Assembly (NCBI RefSeq): GCF_002970975.1
Contig: NZ_PNFA01000017.1
Location: 19,187-83,186, forward strand
Direction of reading: 5' to 3'
Length of the DNA stretch: 64,000 nt
Source of the DNA: Microbacterium halophytorum
Lineage (GTDB): Bacteria; Actinomycetota; Actinomycetes; Actinomycetales; Microbacteriaceae
A model generated the notes under the pieces. The model was not told the DNA's origin and did not search any database. It saw only the letters and a list, made by a program, of their open reading frames with translations. The position numbers and the translations under genes were made by a program. Each line of letters begins with the position of its first letter. Positions within the stretch are counted from its first letter, which is position 1. This document shows positions 62,560 to 64,000 of this stretch, piece by piece.

Positions 62560-63402
62560 ATGGCAGAACCCATCCGGATCCCGGAGATCACCCTCAATGA
62601 CGGCACCGCGTTCGCGGAGCTCGGCCTCGGCACCTACAAGCTGAACGGCGAGGAGGGCATCGCGGCGATCGAAGCGGGCATCGGCAGCGGCTACCGCCTG
62701 CTCGACACGGCCGTGAACTACGGCAACGAGCGCGAGGTCGGCGAGGCCGTGCGCCGCAGCGGCATCGATCGCGACGAGATCATCGTCACGACCAAGGTCC
62801 CCGGGCGTCACCACGGCTTCGACGAGGCGATCGCGAGCGGCATCGAATCGAACGGGGTGCTCGGCCTCGACCGCATCGACCTGCTGCTCATCCATTGGCC
62901 GAACCCGAGCGTCGGAAAGTACGTCGAGACGTACAAGGGGCTCCTCGAGCTGCGGGAGCGCGGCATCGTCCGCTCGGTCGGCGTCTCCAACTTCACGATC
63001 CGGATGCTCGAGGAGCTGATCGCGGAGACGGGCACGGCACCGGCGGTGAACCAGGTGGAGCTCCACCCCTACTTCCCGCAGGCCGAGCTGCGCGCCTTCC
63101 ACAACGAGCACGGCATCCGCACCGAGAGCTGGAGCCCGCTCGCGCGGCGGAGCGAGCTCCTCGAGGAGGAGGGCGTCGTCGCCCTGGCCGAGAAGTACGG
63201 GGTCACGCCGACGCAGCTGGTGCTCCGCTGGCACACCCTGCTGGGAGCGACGCCGATCCCGAAGTCCGCGTCCCCGGAGCGGCAGCGGGAGAACGCCGAT
63301 GTGTTCGGCTTCGACCTCGACCCGGACGACATGGACCAGCTCTCGTCGCTCGAGCGGGGGCGGCTCTGGGACGCGGACCCGGAGCACCACGAGGAGATGT
63401 GA
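62560..63402 (+). CDS. Aldo/keto reductase
   Basis: NADPH-dependent oxidoreductase of 280 aa, (alpha/beta)8 barrel. The catalytic tetrad is visible: Asp in LLDTAVNY, Tyr in NYGNE, Lys in TTKVPG, His in LIHWPNP. The 2,5-diketo-gluconate-reductase-like family fits best (GLGTYKL, SVGVSNF, PIPKSASPERQRENADVF), but the substrate is not known. ATG preceded by GGAAGGATG-type site (GAAGGA, 7 nt). Confidence 0.92.
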   Translation: MAEPIRIPEITLNDGTAFAELGLGTYKLNGEEGIAAIEAGIGSGYRLLDTAVNYGNEREVGEAVRRSGIDRDEIIVTTKVPGRHHGFDEAIASGIESNGVLGLDRIDLLLIHWPNPSVGKYVETYKGLLELRERGIVRSVGVSNFTIRMLEELIAETGTAPAVNQVELHPYFPQAELRAFHNEHGIRTESWSPLARRSELLEEEGVVALAEKYGVTPTQLVLRWHTLLGATPIPKSASPERQRENADVFGFDLDPDDMDQLSSLERGRLWDADPEHHEEM

Positions 63403-63404
63403 CG

Positions 63405-63457
63405 AACAGCGCGGGGGCGTGGGCGGTGAGCCGGCGCCCCCGCGCCCCCGCGCTGTT
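63405..63457 (+). terminator. Terminator after the aldo/keto reductase
   Basis: 15-bp arms AACAGCGCGGGGGCG and complement with a 23-nt GC-rich loop, 3 nt after the stop codon. Confidence 0.65.
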
Positions 63458-63692
63458 GTCGTGCGGGGCGCGCGGACGCCGAGGTGCGGTCGAGGGCGAC
63501 ACGCCCGGGAGCGCCGTGGTTTGTGGGGGCGGCGGGATCCGCGTAATGTATTCCCTTGTCGCCGCCAAGCGGTGAGGTTGAGCCGGAAGGTTCCCATCCC
63601 AAGCAGGCGACACGATCCCGACGAAGGTCACGAGCAGCTCAGGCTGCTCCGGTCTTCTCTCGGGTGGTCGCTCTTCTCCCGAGCATCGCGAT

Positions 63693-64000
63693 TTGCGAGC
63701 GCTTCGAGAGTGGGTTAAGCTAGTGAGGTTGTCTCGCCGGCTCAACCGAAAGAAAGAGCGGCCGACACGGTTTCAGAATTCATTCAGTTTCGACTGGATA
63801 AGCTGAGACGGAAAGATAAACAAAGCTTCTCCGGTTCCGAACATTTCGGATTTGCGAAATGCAAACGGAATAGGATAAGCTGAGGAAGTTGCCCCGGAGG
63901 GCTGCGGCGGGAGTCGCAGGGCCGGGAGCGTCCGATCCTTGAGAACTCAACAGCGTGCACTTGTCAAATGCCAAATTATCCTCGGCTCGAGTGGTTTTCC
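63693..64000 (+). promoter_or_regulatory. rRNA operon promoter region and 16S leader
   Basis: No protein gene is visible in this last ~550 bp. TTGCGA-17-TAAGCT (63693-63721) and TTGCGA-18-TAAGCT (63852-63881) are near-identical promoters; a third TAAGCT lies at 63799-63804 without a clear -35. Downstream CTTGAGAACTCAACAGCG (near 63939) and the following AT-rich stretch match the leader that precedes 16S rRNA in actinobacteria (antitermination and processing signals). The 16S gene itself should start beyond the window end. Confidence 0.8.

Noticed and set aside
1..64000. CRISPR arrays, insertion sequences, prophage structural genes
   Set aside because: No regularly spaced repeats, transposase or phage head/tail genes were seen; the only mobile signal is the recombinase island.

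Overview
The window looks like a high-GC actinobacterial chromosome of the Microbacteriaceae, probably Microbacterium or a close relative. The evidence is very GC-rich third codon positions, many GTG starts and GTGA/ATGA overlaps, the gene order ftsH-folE-folP/B-folK-DUF3180-DUF2520-lysS, and a typical actinobacterial rRNA leader at the right end (the 16S gene should begin just past base 64000). At least eleven genes have a TAnnnT -10 element only 6-7 nt before the ATG/GTG, so leaderless transcripts appear to be common.

Layout. 0-3.3 kb: M23 peptidase, pyrophosphatase, tilS. 3.4-14 kb: hpt, ftsH, a folate operon with a fused folP-folB, DUF3180 and two bacterial-PH membrane proteins, a DUF2520 protein, and lysS. 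14-20.5 kb: DUF4192 protein, 59-aa membrane microprotein, cardiolipin synthase, diacylglycerol-kinase-like lipid kinase, serS and a HAD phosphatase. 20.7-21.3 kb: two tRNA-Ser genes. 21.3-30.5 kb: a surface-polymer locus made of a DUF4012 protein, a 1108-aa triple ATP-grasp protein, a CDP-glycerol glycerophosphotransferase-like enzyme, a second ATP-grasp protein, a nucleotidyltransferase and a cyanophycin-synthetase-like ATP-grasp enzyme. 30.5-43.3 kb: SRAP protein, then a rhamnose locus (LacI regulator with a 16-bp palindromic operator, ABC importer, wall-anchored GH106 rhamnosidase, L-rhamnose mutarotase), interrupted by a 235-aa unknown protein, a pair of 64-bp repeats and a uracil-DNA-glycosylase-family protein. 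43.3-47.3 kb: ParA/MinD-like ATPase, long-form GAPDH and a conserved hypothetical protein.

47.4-56.6 kb is a genomic island inserted at the 3' end of tRNA-Arg(ACG). It carries a large serine recombinase broken by one in-frame amber codon, a BsuBI/PstI-type restriction-modification pair, a 1319-aa membrane-spanning P-loop ATPase (KAP/YobI-like layout) in the same operon, and a small tandem-HTH protein at the far end. Base composition drops visibly here. A 9-bp repeat marks both ends, and what looks like the tRNA's original terminator now lies beyond the right end. The restriction-modification plus membrane-ATPase operon is the best candidate in the window for an undescribed (probably anti-phage) system.

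56.7-63.4 kb returns to core sequence: a MarR regulator, a DUF2207 membrane protein, a pantothenate operon (DUF2520-panC-panD-panB) and an aldo/keto reductase. The last 0.6 kb is the upstream region of an rRNA operon with repeated promoters.
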